Assembly: GCA_036785705.1 (NCBI GenBank)
Contig: JAWUZG010000056.1
Span: forward strand, 11,270,501 to 11,334,500
Length of the DNA stretch: 64,000 nt
Source of the DNA: Acanthornis magna
Taxonomy: Eukaryota > Chordata > Aves > Passeriformes > Acanthizidae
Reading direction: 5' to 3'
In this document: in pieces, positions 27,411-38,283 of the stretch
Layout: every line of letters begins with the position of its first letter
How positions within the stretch are numbered: the first letter of the stretch is position 1
Notes under the pieces: model-generated
Database searches by the model: none
What the model was told of the DNA's origin: nothing
Seen by the model: only the letters and a program-made list of their open reading frames with translations
Translations under genes and position numbers: made by a program

Positions 27411-27488
27411 CAGGAGCAGATGCAGCCTTGATTTAAATAATGGAGAAGTACAGGAGGAGATGCAGCTGATTTAAAAGATGGAGAAGCA
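27411..27488. repeat. Two-copy tandem duplication, about 40-bp unit
   Basis: CAGGAGCAGATGCAGCCTTG (27411) and CAGGAGGAGATGCAGCTGAT (27451) begin two adjacent copies, each continuing with ATTTAAA...GATGGAGAAG or a close variant. The copies differ by a few substitutions and a 2-base gap. Confidence 0.75.
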
Positions 27489-29100
27489 CAGAAGAAAGCA
27501 TGCTCCTGGGAGGGCTGATGTAGAGGACTGCAAAGCTCCAAGGCACCCAGGTAACTTGTAACTGGTAATGAGAGCTTGAATTTTAATGTGATTTATTTTA
27601 AAAACATGAGATACATAAGCTTCTCTTGGAAAAGCAAACAGCAAAAAATTTAAAAGCGTGCCTAGCTTTAAACTGTTAGTAGTTTTAATGAATAGCTGGA
27701 GTTTTTTTTCCCCGAAGACACCTAAAGGAACGGGGCACCTCTATCATATCCTAAATCTTTACCTAAATCTTGTTCATGTTTTGGAATTGTCATTCAGTGG
27801 GACTCTTTGTATGCTAAGCAAGGCTCAGATATGTCACAGAAATGCCGTCTCACCACATTTTGAGTATCACCACTGTCTAAAATAGGTTTAGGTGTTGAAT
27901 GCCTGTCTCTCCTGGAAGCATTATGTTTTTGGAAGACACAGATCTGAACTAAAGCTGCTGATAAATCACAAATGACTGTGCACATATTCACATTGCATCT
28001 TGCCATAGGAGAATGAACCAACACTCAAGACCACCCTTGACTTGTGGGTGCAAGGGACACACACATTTTTGATTATCATTTTAAGGCATGAGCTCTTGAT
28101 TTTTCATTTCACTAATACTCACATGCAGATTTTCTTTTTTCCCTCTTCTGGGAGCAAGTATTTTCAGCCACAAAGCTGACTTCAGTGTTTGTGCTGGCAT
28201 CTGCAAGAACTGCTAAGCTTACACCAAGACTTGCTCATGCTCCATTGTCTGGGAAGCTTAGGGACCTTTATGTGGCTCACTGCTGCCAGCTATGACTATG
28301 TGTTCAAATTCTCCTAATCCTAGATAAACATTTGGAAAGGCTTATGAGAATGTAGAGCATGTGTCTGCACACATGCATGTGACGACACGTGACACATGCA
28401 CAGTGGAGAAGTATGTTTGGCTGCTCCTTGACTCATGGTGATGACAGAACCTGGGATTCGGAAGAAAACAGGCTCTGACTTGAGAGGAGCTACCAGGGGA
28501 AGTGACGAGGCAGCAGCTGAAGCCTGAGTAAACAGCCAAAGCTGGTCATTGCTACAGCTCCCTTGGGTCTCAGGAGTGCTACAGAGGAGTCACAAGGGGA
28601 GCTGAACAGCCACCTTCTTATGTTTGAGCAATGGGGAATCGTGGTGTGCATCTCCATTTCATCCACCCTCCCAGCCTTTGCTGCATGGTATTTTGGGAGC
28701 AGGGGAGAGCTTATGCCATATTGCTCTGCCCTCAGTCACCCTAGAGGGCACCACAGCTCAACAGTAAGCTGGAGTAGTTATTTGCTTTACGTTGGGGACC
28801 ACTTTGGCTTTCCAATTTGCCCAGAAGGCTTCAGGTGGCCCAGAGGATGCAAAACCAGCTACATCCTCCCATCCTTCCTGGAGCTTGTTTCAATGCATGT
28901 CTGGCACGAAGAATGCAAGCTGGGGCAAAGTCTCTCTTTCAATTGCCAAAGAATTTGAGATCCAGGATCCTGGTGTTTTGTCTCCATCCTAGAAACATTA
29001 GGAGATGGTCTTAAGTATGTTAAAGTCAACTGCTCCCAAAATTTATGGAGATGACCTTCCCGTGCTTTGGACAGGAGGCTTTGGTGCTTCTTGGCTGGCA

Positions 29101-29655
29101 GAATTCACAGAATTAGAGGATCAGAATGGCCTCTGTTGGAAAGGACCTTAAAGATCATCTTGTCCCAACCCCTCTGCCATTGGCAGAGGCACCTTCCACT
29201 AGACCAGGCTGCTCAGAGCCTTATCCAACCTGGCCTTGAACAATTCCAGGGATGGAGCAGCCACAGGACAACCTGTGCCAGTGCCTCACCACCCTCACAG
29301 GAAAGATTTTTTTCCTAATATCTAATCTGCACCTACTCTCTTTCAGTTTGAAGCCATGTCCCTTTGTCCTGTCACTCCAGGCCCTTGTAAACAGTGTCTG
29401 TCTTTCCTGCAGGCTCCCCTCAGGCACTGGAAGGCCAGAATTAGGTCACCCTGAAGCCATCTCTTTTCCAGGCTGAGCAATCCCAATTCTCTCAGCCTTT
29501 CCTCACAGGAGAGATGGCCCCTCCATTTGATCAACTCAGTGGCCTCCTGATCCAACAGGTCCATGTCCTCCTGTTCCAGAGACCCCAGAGATGGACCCAG
29601 CCCTGCAGTGAGGTCCCACCAGGGCCAAGAGGGAGAATCCCTCCCTCGATCTGCA
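29101..29655 (-). mobile_element. CR1 LINE 3' fragment, minus orientation
   Basis: This follows the avian CR1 3' region closely over about 550 bases. Recognisable blocks, in order, are TTGGAAAGGACCTTAAAGAT, CCACTAGACCAGGCTGCTCA, TGGCCTTGAACAATTCCAGG, TGTGCCAGTGCCTCACCACC, CTTTCAGTTTGAAGCCATGT and CCAACAGGTCCATGTCCTCC. The element's 3' end is on the left (29101), so it is inserted antisense to BCL2A1. It is 5'-truncated, as usual for CR1; the right edge is approximate. ORFs inside are chance readings of a dead element. Confidence 0.9.
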
Positions 29656-29971
29656 ACCCTCGATCATTCCCAGCTTTCTCCGGGAATCACAACACCACTT
29701 ACCAACTTAGCTGCGTCCCAGTGCCATGGGACTTTATCTCTCGATCCCAAAGCCAGGGATGCGCGGCACATTCCCCGGCGCTGCAGCGCGAACGCCTGCG
29801 ACTAGATGTCAGCACTCCACTGGGCAAGCGGCTCCAGCGCCACCGCTGCAGATCCGCGGCTGAGAAAAGCCACCACAGCCTCCCCGGGGCTCCTATCAGG
29901 GCTGGCCAGGACAGCTGGCAAAGCTACAAGTGAACCGAGCCGGTCTTTCGCAATGAAATCCAATAGCACTT

Positions 29972-29981
29972 AAAAAAAAAA

Positions 29982-30024
<43 letters not shown>
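29972..30024. repeat. A14/T39 homopolymer palindrome
   Basis: A run of 14 A (29972-29985) passes directly into 39 T (29986-30024), followed by AAAAA. The A and T blocks can pair as a hairpin. It may be the fused tail of two retroelement insertions or a slippage product. The exact length is uncertain in any assembly. Confidence 0.85.
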
Positions 30025-30029
<5 letters not shown>

Positions 30030-33000
30030 TCACGCCGCTGTGGATATCAAAATGGGAAGAAAAGAAGGGGAAAAAAAAAATCCTTGATCGTTTTCTTAAG
30101 GTCTCGGACTGTTCTTTCAGACAAAAATCACAGTTCCCACAATCACCTGGAACTGGAACAACTGTGGCAAGGCAGATGCAGCACGGATAGCTCAGCAAAG
30201 CTTTTGTTATTTGGCTTGGTTTTGTCTTGAATGTGATAACATCGTCTCTCACAAGTCAATTTTATGAGGATCTGTCAACTCAGTCCCCATCTGTTCAGGA
30301 AAAATAAGCCTTTTCAGGTTAGAGTAGGATGTGGATTCAAATCCACAGGGCACAGATTTGAATTAAAGTATCTGAAGCCCCTTCCAATTGCCAAGTAGTG
30401 AGGAGAGGGTTTGCATTTGAGCTTCCCTGTTAAGCTGCTTTCTGTTTCAAGCCTTTTATTAACAATTAACATTTAAAGTATGTTCAGCAAAGAGAAAAAC
30501 AAGGAAGAAGCAGTGCAGTGTATGAGAATGCAGTCTATGCAGCATTGGGAAGACAGAGCAGGTAGGAAACAAAGTCGTTTCATTAAGATAGAGGCAATCA
30601 CAAAATGAGAATAAAGTCTGCTAGGAGAAAGCAAGACAATGCCTAATACAGAAACTGAGAATTAAAGCATTGGAGTGGCATGATGCAAGAGATCCCAAAG
30701 CTGATTTCTTAGAGTGCTCAGAGTTGGCCATTATCACTCGTGTGTACAGATACATAAACTGTCACTGCTGCTGAACATCCAATGCTTGGAACCGCACCCT
30801 CCGCTGCGTGCTATTGAAAAGGAAATGTGTCCAACATCGAAGGACAGAGACCTGGGGCATTGTCAACAGCTCCATCCTGAGCTCTGGTCACCAGTGTCAC
30901 AGCTGGCTGTTAGAGATGTCTGCTCAGAGCTGCCACCCCACTCTGGGAGCTGAGCCCTCAGCTTCACCTCACAGCCCTTTAAGTAATCAAAGGACTGTAA
31001 GTAGCAGCATTTGCACCAAAATTGCCAAGGTCTTAACACTGATTTCTTTCAACAATGGTGACATATTCATAGTCTTATTCGTCGCCCTCCTCAGAATCCT
31101 AAATGCTTCACGAATGAAGAAATACCTGCATCTACCTATGCTCTGCCGCTATCAGTGGTGAAGAAAACAAAACCAGTCTCCTCAGGTATTGTTCACTGTT
31201 CTCATATTCAACTGTTACTTATATTCTCAAAGAATACAAAATGCTTTTCATTAATCAATTGCTAAGAAATTCAGGAATGATCTATAACTTCACAAACTGT
31301 GCTATACAGGAAGAGGATCTTTGTGATGTCTGCTCTAGTACCTCTCTCAGCCCCGTCTGCAGCACGCATCTGACAGAAGGGGAGCTGGCTGGGCAGAGCA
31401 ATGACTTCCCTCTGCACCAGAAATTCCTGTCCAGTTGGAAAGAGTTAGGGACTGTCACATCCTTTTTTTTTTTTCCTGTTTTCATTCCTCATAAAATGTT
31501 AGCATTTTGCTGAAATCACTGAACATAACAAAGGCAAAGTCAGCCTGACAGCTCTGCCAAAGCAACAGCTGCAGGTATTGGATAGGGAACACCTCTGAAC
31601 TTTCAAAATGAGCTTTGGTAAGAATGTGAGTGTATGAAAGAGGGGAGATCCAGCTTCCCACGCCCAGCTCATTCCCAGTTCTGGCATCACATCCTTCCCT
31701 GGGGGTTACATCTAGCACTGGAATTTTTCAGCTCACACTGCCCTCTGAAACACGTTCTCTCCCAAAGGCAAACACAGCACCAAGCCCCCTCTCTCTTTGC
31801 TTCCAAGAGAAAGTGAAGGAAATAATCCTGAAGTGCAGGATGCTGTGCTGGTTCTACCTCGAGGTTTCAAGCCCTGCAATGATAGAAGATTACTGCGTCA
31901 CTTTCGGCCAGACTCACCACACACAGAATAAACCCGCGCAGGAAATGGAAACTACCCCGGTCTACCTAATGGGTTTCTGCAAAAACTGTGACGTCAGAGA
32001 AGCAGCACACACATTTTGGGGAAGCTGGCTATGGTTAGCAGTGATACACCAGAGCTGTATCACAGTCCAGACAGGCTTTCCCCAGCATAGTTAGGTGCCA
32101 GTGCTATCCTGACATCTGAGACTGCAGCCCTGTGCTGGCCACCAGGGATGAGGCTTTGCTCCTCTTCTGTAGGTCTGAGCATCAGGGATCACCCAGGACT
32201 GCAAACAGGCTCACAGCCACTCCTGGGAAAAAGAAAACCTGTTGGTGTGGGGTGCTGGGAGTGCCTTTTGTTTTCAGAGAAGGAAGAGCAGTGAAAGAAA
32301 GGTGGGTAAGAAGTAGAGGGATAAAGAAAGGGTGATGGGGAAAGAGAGGGGTCTCCAGACATCAAACTGTTTTGCTGCTCTTTGAAGCCTTTGCAAGTGG
32401 GTGAAGTTCTCTACAGACACATCCTATCCCTTAGCAAGATCAGACTGACCCAGGAGAAGACATTTGTAAGGAAAAAGCTGGCTAGATAGCCCTGCCTCTT
32501 CAAAAACAACAGCTTGACAGAAAATTTGAATCTAAGAGCAGTTGTAGGTATTATGATACTTCTTTGTTACCTGTCCTAAAAGATTCAGGTGGTATCACAC
32601 ATCACTGGCCCCGTATTTTCCATCCCATGTTCTGACATGCTGCCTGCATTAGCATTGTCTTTTACACTTATTATGTCTTTTACAGCAGAACTCCCTGTGG
32701 GGGAAAGAAATCTTTGAAGCTTCCCATTCGAATCTTCAAAGAAGGACCTTGAAGAGCACTCACAGGCAGAGTGTGGGAAAGTCTGGAACAGGGATAATTC
32801 TATAAAAGCTGACTTTCCCCTTTGTCCATCTATAATTGTGCCACTGTTGTGCTCCCACTTTTTGCACTTAGGCAAAACTCCCCCAGTGCTGAAGAATGTT
32901 TATCCATTCTTCCAACCTGTTGGAAATGTCTACCAGTTTCTTCACAAATTTGTGACCAGAAATAACCCATAAACCCGCAATACAGATTGCAGCCTTAACC

Positions 33001-33392
33001 CTGGCAGTGAGGAGATTGGACTGAGGGTGCTGGGGGTGGCTGCATCTCTAACAGCATGTACTTCTTGGGCATGTTTTTTCAAGTGAAATGCCAAACCATT
33101 CTTGGAATTTTGTAAGCCAAATGCCAAACTTCTGCTAATAGTACATAGCAAAAGTCCCAAGGAAATGCCAATTTATGCTGCTAAAGAATGTGGTAAAACC
33201 TGGTAGATTTTAGTTGCGGAATCACACTACTTGGAGAAATAAATCACTCAAGAAGACAAAAAAGCAGACACTTTTTCTTTCATTTCCTCTGCGACGCATT
33301 CCCCAACCCACACCATTAAGTCACTCTTACAGGAAATTCTGTGGTAAAAGCAGAAAGATTCCATCAAAACCAGACGAAACAAAACCGTGTAC
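30025..33392. other. Non-coding DNA leading to BCL2A1
   Basis: No gene is recognised here. The 154-codon plus-strand ORF at 31630-32094 has no known motif. A pyrimidine-rich segment with TTTCATTTCCTCTGCG near 33280 contains an ETS/PU.1-type core (TTCCTC) and would fit the proximal promoter of a haematopoietic gene such as BCL2A1. There is no clear TATA box or CpG island. Confidence 0.35.
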
Positions 33393-33497
33393 ATGTCCTG
33401 TAGCTGCTCATTGCCAACCCTGACTAGGAGCGGTGAACTGCTCTCTGCATTTCATATTGAATGGAAACTGCTGAGTTCTATTACGTTTATTACTTAG
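33393..33497 (+). other. Possible uORF overlapping the BCL2A1 start
   Basis: An ATG at 33393, 68 bases before the BCL2A1 start and in another frame, opens 34 codons ending at TAG 33495-33497, past the main ATG. Its context is weak (T at -3 and +4). It matters only if transcription starts upstream of 33393, which cannot be seen. Confidence 0.3.
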
Positions 33498-33880
33498 CTC
33501 AAGATTATCTGCAATATGTGCTCCAGGAATCACACCTCGGACCAGCCCAGACCAGGGTTGCTCACGTCTTGCGAAGCATTGCATCTTCCCTGCAAGACCA
33601 AGCCGAGGAGGCTCTCAGGCCACTCCTGGACAGGATTGACATCACCTCTGTAGCTGTTGCCAAGAGAATTTTCAATGGAGTCATGGAAGAAAAGTTTGCC
33701 GATGGAAATACTAACTGGGGACGAATTATGACCATATTTACATTTGGAGGTCTTCTCACCAAGAAGCTTCAAGAGCATGGGGTTCAGCTGACTGCAGAGG
33801 AGAAGGAGGAGATCTCTTATTTCATCACCAAGTACATCATAAACAACAAAGCTGAATGGATTGATGCGAACGGTGGCTGG
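33461..33880 (+). CDS. BCL2A1: BCL2A1 coding exon 1
   Basis: It encodes residues 1-140, from the ATG to the Trp of the BH2 motif, and ends at a GG/GTGAGT donor in phase 0. Reading through the donor adds a short spurious tail that stops at 33910. Confidence 0.97.
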
Positions 33881-35457
33881 GTGAGTTCCTCATTTTCCAC
33901 TAAAGTCTAGATTAGGAGATTTCATTTAATTATTGCTATTAGACACTGTCAAAACCACTTTATTTGGGGTTTCATTTGGCAGTTTAATATTTGATGTCTG
34001 GAATGTCTCATTGAGACAGAGTGAGATCTTTGCTTCTGCTTTAAACAGAACAGTGATAAAAGACAACTTTCTTTTTAAAAGGCACTTCCCAATTTTGGAT
34101 CACAGGATCATACCATAATTTAGGTTGAGAAGGACCTTAGGAAACCATTTGGTCCAGCCTTCTGCTCAAAGCAGGTGAAACTAGGCATACCCTGAATTCC
34201 CCATTACTAAATCTAAAATTAAGTGGCATCCTAAGGTCACTGCAGCAATTTTGCTTTCATAGAGGAGTTGGTCCAAAAATACTTAAGTTCAAGGTAAGGA
34301 AAGAATACACAGGTATGATCCTCACAAATCAAGTCAGCATTTTTGCTGTGGATTTCAACAAAGCCATTATTTAATCCCCCAACTCAGTTTTACTTACAAC
34401 AAATGTACAGGTAAGTACAACTGGGGTTAAATCTTTTCTGTTTGGACTGAGCTAATCCTTGAACTTCCATCTACAAATGGTCAGTGCTGAGAAAAAAGCT
34501 TGTCAATAAATGGACCATTTCATTTTGCCAAGCTGCTGAAATTCCCATTCTGCCAGTGAAGGGAAAGTCCCTTTTGCTTTGCAAAGCTTCATCACGCCAA
34601 TACCTTTTTTTTTTTTTTTTTTTTTTTTTGCAGTTAGGGGAATCTGAGACTCAATGATACCAGTCTCAGTTATTTCCTTGGTACTTTTTTCCTTTACTTA
34701 TATGTAAATGTTACTTTCTCTTTCCACCCCCTCTCATCCCACTTCTCTCATATTTCCTACTACGTTTTTCCCCTGATTTATTTTTTGGTGTCTTGCTTTT
34801 CCTTTTTTATTTTTTTTCTTTTTGCTTGTTTTAATCCTTCTCTGTCTGTAGCAGCAAAAAAAGGTGATAGTGACTCATGGCCCCTTGATGTATGAGATTT
34901 ATTATAAAGGCTTCTCTTTCCATCTCTTTCAAACAGAGTCAATTTTATTTAAGAGAAGTATCAACTCCTGGCAAGATTCTGTCATAATAGGTGGCTCATC
35001 ATAGTAGAATAAGGAGGCTTAAAGGAAGATATTTCTGAGTGTGTTACTACATCACAAACACAGTACTTGTACCCTCCTGGAAGATGTGGGCCCAGATGAT
35101 AGAGTTCACGTTTGTTTTCTATTTACACAGGGAGGGCATAGTCTTGACTTGGAGATAAAACAAGCATTCAGCAAGGTGCAGCTATTTTCAGCTAGCATTT
35201 TTAAAGCCCTATTCATCTTTTGGAGGCAGAGCTCTGAAAAGCTGTCCCTCCATGCACAATGCTGCAGCACTGTGGTAGTCTGACACTAGCAGAGAGTGGT
35301 TTGGTTTCCCTACATGTTGTTTTTAAGCTGTCTGTGGTCATCTTTTCCACAGGAAAATGGCTTCCTAACAAAGTTTGAAAGAAGACCACTACTGTCTCTC
35401 TCCAAAATTACAGCCCTGCTCATAGCTGTTGTCTCCTTGTTCAGAGAGTACTACTGA
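33461..35457 (+). CDS. BCL2A1: BCL2-related protein A1 (BFL-1/A1), two coding exons
   Basis: This is an anti-apoptotic member of the BCL2 family that sequesters BH3-only proteins at the outer mitochondrial membrane. Coding exons 33461-33880 and 35353-35457 join in phase 0 (TGG/GTGAGT donor, TTTTCCACAG/GAA acceptor) to give 174 aa, the usual length for the family (about 175). Visible features are an N-terminal BH4-like helix (7-21), a groove helix with BH3-like VAHVLRSIASSLQDQ (33-47), BH1 with NWGR at 85-88 and TFGG at 94-97, and BH2 spanning the splice junction (WIDANGGW/ENGF, 133-144). The tail ITALLIAVVSLF (159-170) is strongly hydrophobic and probably an anchor. The ATG at 33461 matches the family N-terminus. 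The split within BH2 is the conserved intron position in BCL2 genes. In mammals the gene is NF-kB-induced in leukocytes; I see no perfect kB site here. Confidence 0.97.
34099..34195 (-). mobile_element. CR1 3' tail fragment in BCL2A1 intron
   Basis: GGATCACAGGATCATACCAT, then GAGAAGGACCTTAGGAAACC and TCTGCTCAAAGCAGG match the CR1 3' region in reverse. It is short and antisense to BCL2A1. Confidence 0.8.
34604..34629 (+). repeat. Poly(T) tract, 26 bases
   Basis: Uninterrupted T run within the BCL2A1 intron. Confidence 0.9.
35353..35457 (+). CDS. BCL2A1: BCL2A1 coding exon 2
   Basis: Starts after TTTTCCACAG in phase 0 with ENGF (the end of BH2) and encodes residues 141-174, ending REYY then TGA at 35455-35457. 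It carries the hydrophobic C-terminal helix. It is not listed as a long ORF because it is only 35 codons, but it completes the family length exactly. Confidence 0.95.
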   Translation, partial: ENGFLTKFERRPLLSLSKITALLIAVVSLFREYY

Positions 35458-35569
35458 AGTAAAAGGATCTGCCATTCATGTATAATCTACATACTGCCAC
35501 AAGCTTCACTTATCAGCCTTCCTCCAAGCAATATCAACAAGAAAATAACTTCCTTCCATAATCTGTTTT

Positions 35570-35592
35570 TAATTTATTTGTATTTATTTTGA
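35570..35592 (+). promoter_or_regulatory. BCL2A1: AU-rich element in BCL2A1 3' UTR
   Basis: TAATTTATTTGTATTTATTT contains two ATTTA pentamers in a U-rich setting about 115 bases after the stop codon. Such elements shorten mRNA half-life and are typical of inducible immune and survival genes, including mammalian BCL2A1. Confidence 0.55.
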
Positions 35593-36446
35593 CTAAATAC
35601 AATGTTTAACATGCTATCCTAATTACCAAATCTGAAGATGAGATCTCTCCAAAGAGGAATCTGCACAACATCATGCAGCAGTTCAAGTCCACCTTTCCAG
35701 GAAGGATTGCTTTGAGATAATTTTCCACATCCAAACAGCTCTTGGAATCTCTCTTGCATCTCCATGAAAGGACATTGTTTTAGTGAAATACAATCCAATG
35801 GGTTAAGAAACAAGTTTTTTATGTCATTTGTTTTGTAAATGAAATACTACTGTAATGCATTTTATTGCAACCTTTGCATAAGCAAAAGGGGGGGGGATTT
35901 TTGTGAAGAAAAAAGAAATGGGAACTCCAATATAGAAGTGGGTAGAAGTTACAGACACAGACTAAGCAATTTCTATGGGAAGAACTGCTTGTGGAAGCTA
36001 GCAACTTAAAAATGTGCACTCACTTACTGTTAATGCAATGGTATGTGTTTCTGTGCTGTATTTTTTAATTGCTCACATCTACAGTGAATGTTCTTTCATA
36101 CTTGTGTGATGTAGTCATCTGGCTGAACTTTTTTTAAACTAGATAGGCAAGTACAAAATATTTTTTAAATGAGAAGTTTGCGTAAATACACTAATATTTT
36201 AGGAAAATACATTAAAATATGTATTTTAAAGCCTTAAGATTGGTCTCATTTTTTTCAGGAAATGTGGAGCATGGGAAAAGATCTGCCTGAGTAAGATAAT
36301 CTCAGAAAAGTTATCACAATGGTACTGGAAAATCCAGGCAGTTTATGGGTTTGACCTGAGGTCCATGGATGTCAAGACTTTAATTTTCTGTAGTACTTTT
36401 TGGGTACTATCTGGTAGCTTGTATAAGAAACAGAATCTCGTGGCAA

Positions 36447-36452
36447 AATAAA
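36447..36452 (+). terminator. BCL2A1: Candidate poly(A) signal for BCL2A1
   Basis: This is the first canonical AATAAA that I found downstream of the BCL2A1 stop, followed within about 40 bases by a GT-rich TTAGTGTTTTGG. It implies a 3' UTR of about 1 kb. Weaker variants (AATACA near 35596, ATTAAA near 36211) could be used instead. Confidence 0.35.
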
Positions 36453-36888
36453 TTAACTGGATCAGCTCTGATGACAGTAATTAGTGTTTTGGAACACATC
36501 ATAAAACTCAACAAATTCAGAGTGCCACATAAGAGACTTCCAGGCTCTCCCAGTCTGGGGCAATTAATGTTTTTACTCAAATTCCATTTGCGTTCAAAGG
36601 CTAAACAGTAGTTCTTCAAGAATTCATTCTAGAAGGGTTTTCTTTACCTGTAGTGACTTTCCATTGGGGAACTATGGCTGGGTCTAAACACTCTTCTTTT
36701 TTTAGACGTGTTGGGAGGTGAACCAAAGCAAGCCAGCAGCTGCCTGTGGCACACAACAGCATTGTTCTCTGAGGCAAATCCTCCAAAAATCCAGGCTTTA
36801 TGACACCAAGAGAACCAATCAGCCTCTTCTGGTAATGGGCTCTCCATCTTTCCTCTCGACATGAGATTTTTTTTTGCAGTAAGAACAA

Positions 36889-37065
36889 TTATTTACTGGA
36901 ACAACCTGCCCAGGGATGTGGTAGAGACCCCCTCCCTGGCAGTTTTCAGGATACAACTGAACAGGGCGCTTAGTTTCATCCAGGCTCCCTTTTCCAGGGA
37001 AGATTGGACCACATGAGTTTTCAAGGTCCCTTCCAGCCTGGCTTTTTCTGTGATTCCATGGTTTA
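36889..37065 (+). mobile_element. CR1 LINE 3' fragment, plus orientation
   Basis: TTTACTGGAACAACCTGCCC, AGGGATGTGGTAGAGACCCC and AAGGTCCCTTCCAGCCTGGC, ending TTCTGTGATTCCATGG, match the last 170 or so bases of CR1 in sense orientation. Confidence 0.85.
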
Positions 37066-38043
37066 ACTTGGTGAGTTTAACCACAGAAGACAAACAGATG
37101 TTCATGTTTGTTAGAACATGTATTTCTCCCTCTCCCATCCCAGTGAAAACAAGGAATATTATTTAGCATGCAGGCAGGATTTGTGAGGTAAACTTTGCTG
37201 CTGCTGAAGAAAAGATAGCAGCACTCAGAGGGCAAGGGCAGCTAAAGGAAAATGCCCACCTCCAGAACACCTACGGAAGTACCTTTGAGAAATGACATTT
37301 TAAAACATGTCATGACACATATTTCTTTATTAGCAGTCTAAGGCTTCATGATAAGCACAGCAATTCTTACTCAGTTCCTTTCTGAGCACTACTGCAAGCA
37401 CGTATTATAGTGGCTAACGCCAATCTATTAATACCCCATCCACTTCCTTTTACTCTGATCTAGTAACCTATTTTATACTCAGAAGTACAATTTTTTAGTT
37501 AAATACAAAGGGTAACTGTGTCTTTTCAAAATCTAGGTGATACAATAATTTTAGAGCTCGTCTTCTTCGTGGTAAGGGCAGGATTGAAACAAAAGAAGCT
37601 TGGATCATTAATGGTCCAGTGGACTCCAGGTTAACTTCACTGGGACAAAACCTCATTTTGTTCTGCGTTGAAGAGTAAGAAAAGCAGTGATGAGATGTAC
37701 CACCCCAATTCTAAGCACAGTAAAACATCTGAAAACAGCAGGGCTACTGGCTAAGTTTTATAAAATAGTGTAGCTGTAACTGTCATGAATTTATCCATAC
37801 ATGACACTGAGCAGTGCCCAGGTCCTGGGACACCGCTGTTGAAGGGATCCTTGGATCTGCCAGGCAATTCACAGGAGAACAAAGTGCTGCTTCTAGAGCA
37901 AAAGGTGAGGTCGAAGAGCTGCACAGGGGAACAGCTGATGACTTCATCAATGCACAGAGCGGCTAAATTGAGATGACATCAAAAGCCACATAGATTTATG
38001 AAAACACCTGTCCTCCTATAGAAATGGCTCTTTCTGTGCTTAA

Positions 38044-38215
38044 AATCACAGAATCAGTAAGGTTGGAAAACACCTCTGAGGTCATCGAGTCCAACCTTTG
38101 GTCACCACCTTGTACACTGGACCATGGCACTAAGTGCCACACCCAGTCATTTCTTGAATTTCCAGGGATGGTGACTCTGCCACCTCTGCGGGCAGCTAAA
38201 GGTGTGCTGGAACCA
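38044..38215 (-). mobile_element. CR1 LINE 3' fragment, minus orientation
   Basis: AATCACAGAATCAGTAAGGT, TGGAAAACACCTCTGAGGTC, ATCGAGTCCAACCTTTGGTC and CACTAAGTGCCACACCCAGT are reverse-oriented CR1 tail sequence. It lies just left of the 33-bp minisatellite. Confidence 0.85.
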
Positions 38216-38283
38216 TGTGCCAGATGGGACATGGTTGGCACCTTCCCTTGGGCACAGCACCTGGGCTGGACAACAATGGCCAC

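Larger units (their letters stand above)
7161..29100. other. Gene-poor intergenic DNA upstream of BCL2A1
   Basis: About 22 kb without a recognisable gene. ORFs up to 150 codons (22038-22490 plus, 25757-26203 minus) show no known motif, no plausible start context and no flanking exon structure. The items listed separately are a CR1-type tail at 7780, a GC-rich pocket at 11040-11340, weak ancient repeats, and a short tandem duplication at 27411. Enhancers may be present but cannot be called from sequence alone. Confidence 0.45.
33881..35352 (+). other. BCL2A1: BCL2A1 intron
   Basis: A 1472-base GT...AG intron. It contains a CR1 fragment (34099-34195) and a run of 26 T at 34604-34629 ending in TTGCAG, which mimics a splice acceptor but is not followed by a conserved coding segment. 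Confidence 0.9.

Noticed and set aside
31630..32094. 154-codon plus-strand ORF upstream of BCL2A1
   Set aside because: No domain, no clear promoter and no splice partner; likely chance.
34604..34640. Strong acceptor-like T26-GCAG in the BCL2A1 intron
   Set aside because: The real exon 2 at 35353 completes the BH2 motif; no coding similarity follows the T tract.
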